DNA from: a virus
Strand: one strand, 5' to 3'
Virus record (IMG/VR): IMGVR_UViG_3300009159_000109
Coordinates: 1 to 45,562 of that record
DNA length: 45,562 nucleotides
Both the position numbers and the translations under genes were made by a program. The notes under the pieces were generated by a model. That model was not told the DNA's origin and did no database searches. It saw nothing but the letters and a program-made list of their open reading frames with translations. Positions 44,601-45,562 of this stretch are shown one piece after another (positions within the stretch are counted from its first letter, which is position 1; the number at the start of each line of letters is the position of its first letter).

Positions 44601-45562
44601 ATTCTTGCGTTTCCAGTAACATCTAATTTTGATTTTGGTAATGTAGAACCTATACCAACATTTCCACTTAAATTAATTCTTATAGCATCATTCTGTCCAT
44701 TCGCACCTAGACCAAGTTGAACAGAAGATTCTGCACGAACATTGGATACTAAGTTCGAATGAGAGATAACAATATCACCTTGACCACCTTTTACAAATCT
44801 TATATTTCCACCGTCAACTTCAAAAACATATTGTTCTGCAGGAGAAAGGACCCCAATACCAACTTGTCCAGAATTAAGAACAGTAAATGCATTGGCATCA
44901 TTACGAGATCCATGTTCAACAAGGAAAGCAGGTCCAGTTCCAAGTTGTGTTACACGAAGAAGTTCTGTAGTTGTTGCCCCCTCAAAAATAACATCGCCAG
45001 AAACATTAAGAAACGCTGGAGTAAGTGTGGTTCCAATTCCAACACCATTATTTGTAAATCTAACCTTTTCGTTAGATGCTAATGTTCCACCAGAGAATAA
45101 TGAAAGATATGAAGTACTTTTTCCAACACCAAGAGATAGATTTCCATCAGATGCATACAAATAACCATCAGTTGGTCCATTAATAGTCCAAATATCAGTA
45201 CCAAATCCAGTATTATTAATACCAAGATCTAAGAAGTTTAGTGTATCAGTTCCATTATCTGCAGTTAAAATAAGATCAGAAGATGCATTAGATCCAGAAG
45301 AAGTATTTCTGATGTTAACTTGGGCATAAGAATTTACATTTGAACTAAAATCTGCAAGTGCATTTACCAGTCCAGAAGTAGAAGAAGTATTATTTGCGAC
45401 GGAGAGTTTATATGGGGGATTTGTGATGCCTATACCAGTATTACCTTGGATATAAGCACTACTATTGACTTGAAGTTTTTGATTTGCTGTTCCTGTTGAA
45501 TACCCGCCACCAACGATAACATTTCCATCAGAATCAATTTGCATTCTTGAAGAAGCACTTTC
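41651..45562 (-). CDS. Collagen-like tail-fibre protein, 5' end outside window
   Basis: The frame is open to the window edge; the first Met at 45544 is probably internal, since ESASSRMQIDSDGNV fits the 'R-IDS-GNV' fibre motif. About 1303 residues are visible. Residues 1-470 (visible numbering) are stalk modules (LQVNSSAYIQGNTGIGI, LNVSGDVIFEG, KLDVTGNARISGILTVG). Two Gly-X-Gln arrays (44152-43365 and 43195-42335) flank a module with GSLPLTPGSEQSQLNSG and NLWVYNGSSWSNVG. Then come a DYWVDEDDGITYFYYNDGN module and a C-terminal beta domain. The likely role is a long tail fibre. It is followed by coupled translation of the lectin-like gene. Confidence 0.87.
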   Translation of the reverse strand, partial: ESASSRMQIDSDGNVIVGGGYSTGTANQKLQVNSSAYIQGNTGIGITNPPYKLSVANNTSSTSGLVNALADFSSNVNSYAQVNIRNTSSGSNASSDLILTADNGTDTLNFLDLGINNTGFGTDIWTINGPTDGYLYASDGNLSLGVGKSTSYLSLFSGGTLASNEKVRFTNNGVGIGTTLTPAFLNVSGDVIFEGATTTELLRVTQLGTGPAFLVEHGSRNDANAFTVLNSGQVGIGVLSPAEQYVFEVDGGNIRFVKGGQGDIVISHSNLVSNVRAESSVQLGLGANGQNDAIRINLSGNVGIGSTLPKSKLDVTGNARISGILTVGSSSITLNGTTNVLNVGTGVTIYGNTGIVSAFSFYGDGSKLTGVGSSLTVSTRSGYAGINSTDAVTNVSAIRFDRNTGFAVTSLGNNEVFVQLGSSFKTWNVAGQDPLVAVAEDTVEIVAGPGIAITTKATDPKKITFSTTSGIGSTGAQGAQGLQGTIGSQGLQGVQGTIGSQGAQGTQGRQGLQGVQGTIGIGSTGAQGTQGAQGTQGVQGTIGIGSTGTQGAQGTQGLQGLQGTQGTIGIGSTGTQGAQGTQGTQGTIGIGSTGAQGSQGLQGLQGSQGLQGLQGTIGIGSTGAQGSQGLQGLQGSQGLQGLQGTIGIGSTGAQGLQGLQGLQGLQGLQGLQGLQGLQGIIGIGSTGAQGLQGLQGLQGLQGIIGIGSTGAQGIQGTQGIFGSQGAIGQRGSDGTSVTIKGSLPLTPGSEQSQLNSGFPSAVSGDGVIDSNTGNLWVYNGSSWSNVGSVRGPQGTQGIQGLSNQGTQGNQGLQGLQGLQGIIGIGSTGSQGSQGIQGLQGSIGSQGFQGTQGLQGTQGTIGIGSTGSQGSQGLQGLQGLQGLQGIIGIGSTGAQGLQGLQGVLGSQGSQGLQGLQGLQGTIGIGSTGSQGAQGSQGTQGLQGLQGLQGTIGIGSTGSQGLQGLQGTIGIGSTGLQGTQGLQGTQGLQGTIGIGSTGAQGLQGAFGSQGSQGLQGLQGLQGIIGIGSTGAQGLQGLQGTIGIGSTGAQGLQGAFGSQGLQGLQGSQGLQGLQGLVGNFTVYRQSTPPGSASVGDYWVDEDDGITYFYYNDGNSSQWVEFGPTPQQINTGYSNNAGIATYATAAGVSTNVIGGIASVTQLSVSGVATVSEIRIQNVAEKLIRTDGNNVSITYSSNSANTGLCTNPSGNITLNVTGIPTDSSFDNHVITFSVIVTQTGTARSCTAVNLNGVPETIFWSGGSLASATTGVTTTRGYDIYNFTGINTVGSASTAANYIVLGIVNGGFR
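42335..43195 (-). repeat. Collagen-like coding repeat, distal array of the partial fibre
   Basis: Nine-base Gly-X-Gln units with GIGSTG interruptions, ending at GLVGNFTVYRQS. Variable numbers of triplets lie between interruptions. Confidence 0.82.
43365..44152 (-). repeat. Collagen-like coding repeat, proximal array of the partial fibre
   Basis: Nine-base Gly-X-Gln units with GIGSTG blocks; a run of eight nearly identical units is seen near 43530-43600. Bounded by GIGSTGAQG at the N-side and GQRGSDGT at the C-side. Confidence 0.82.

Noticed and set aside
45544-45562. Met at 45544 as true start of the collagen-like fibre
   Set aside because: The frame is open to the window edge and the residues before Met continue a known fibre motif, so the gene most likely begins outside.
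1-45562. tRNA genes, integrase or attachment sites
   Set aside because: No cloverleaf-like GC-rich segment with a TTCGA-type T loop was found in the gaps, which are nearly all under 60 bases, and no recombinase gene is present.

Overview
The window looks like part of a T4-like cyanophage (cyanomyovirus) genome. The DNA is AT-rich, every gene I accept lies on the minus strand, and genes abut or overlap by 1-14 bases. The signature genes are phage phoH, thyX, a small glutaredoxin, a DUF6433-like protein and a RecB-like nuclease. T4-style late promoter cores (xATAAATA) precede five fibre genes. I assign the lineage from gene content and style only; the host (Synechococcus or Prochlorococcus) is inference. 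No photosynthesis gene, tRNA, integrase or capsid gene is visible.

Transcription runs from high to low coordinates, in three blocks. (1) 45562-15847, about 30 kb, is a tail-fibre/adhesin cluster. It starts with a fibre protein cut by the window edge (collagen-like Gly-X-Gln repeats). Then come a lectin-like protein, a second long collagen-like fibre, a small structural protein, a LamG-like protein, a glycine-rich protein, a short collagen-like protein, a 101-aa protein, a 1012-aa structural protein and a free-standing Peptidase_S74 chaperone. The block ends with three paralogous adhesins of 914, 908 and 3328 aa. These carry long arrays of an approximately 40-residue Asp-box-like (STDxIxW) repeat inserted at different points in a shared glycine-rich scaffold. 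The 3328-aa protein takes up 10 kb.

(2) 15801-4803 is a compact run of ten genes, nine of them carbohydrate-active: two GT-A glycosyltransferases, two RgpF-like paralogues (one fused to a methyltransferase), a GT-B-like protein, a GT17+GT4 fusion, a GH130-like propeller fused to a methyltransferase, a GT2 enzyme and a GT25-TPR-GT2 fusion. An extended -10 box sits just before the first gene, so this block may be driven by host-type sigma70 RNA polymerase. Its position beside Ser/Thr/Gly-rich fibres suggests decoration of virion fibres or of host surface glycans.

(3) 4768-1 holds small phage genes: glutaredoxin, several short conserved-looking proteins, a DUF6433-like protein, thyX, an FmdB-like protein, phoH and a partial RecB-like nuclease. 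Two regulatory regions stand out here. A strong terminator at 2641-2666 has a perfect -35 box in its loop, and this -35 serves a sigma70 promoter for the thyX-phoH side. A near-consensus promoter at 3040-3069 is followed by a GC-rich segment with mutually exclusive pairings, which could be a structured leader or could be coding sequence.

The best candidate for something undescribed is the adhesin trio: repeat arrays placed into loops of a glycine-rich tip domain, with internal exact duplications, next to a large glycosyltransferase operon and a stand-alone folding chaperone.
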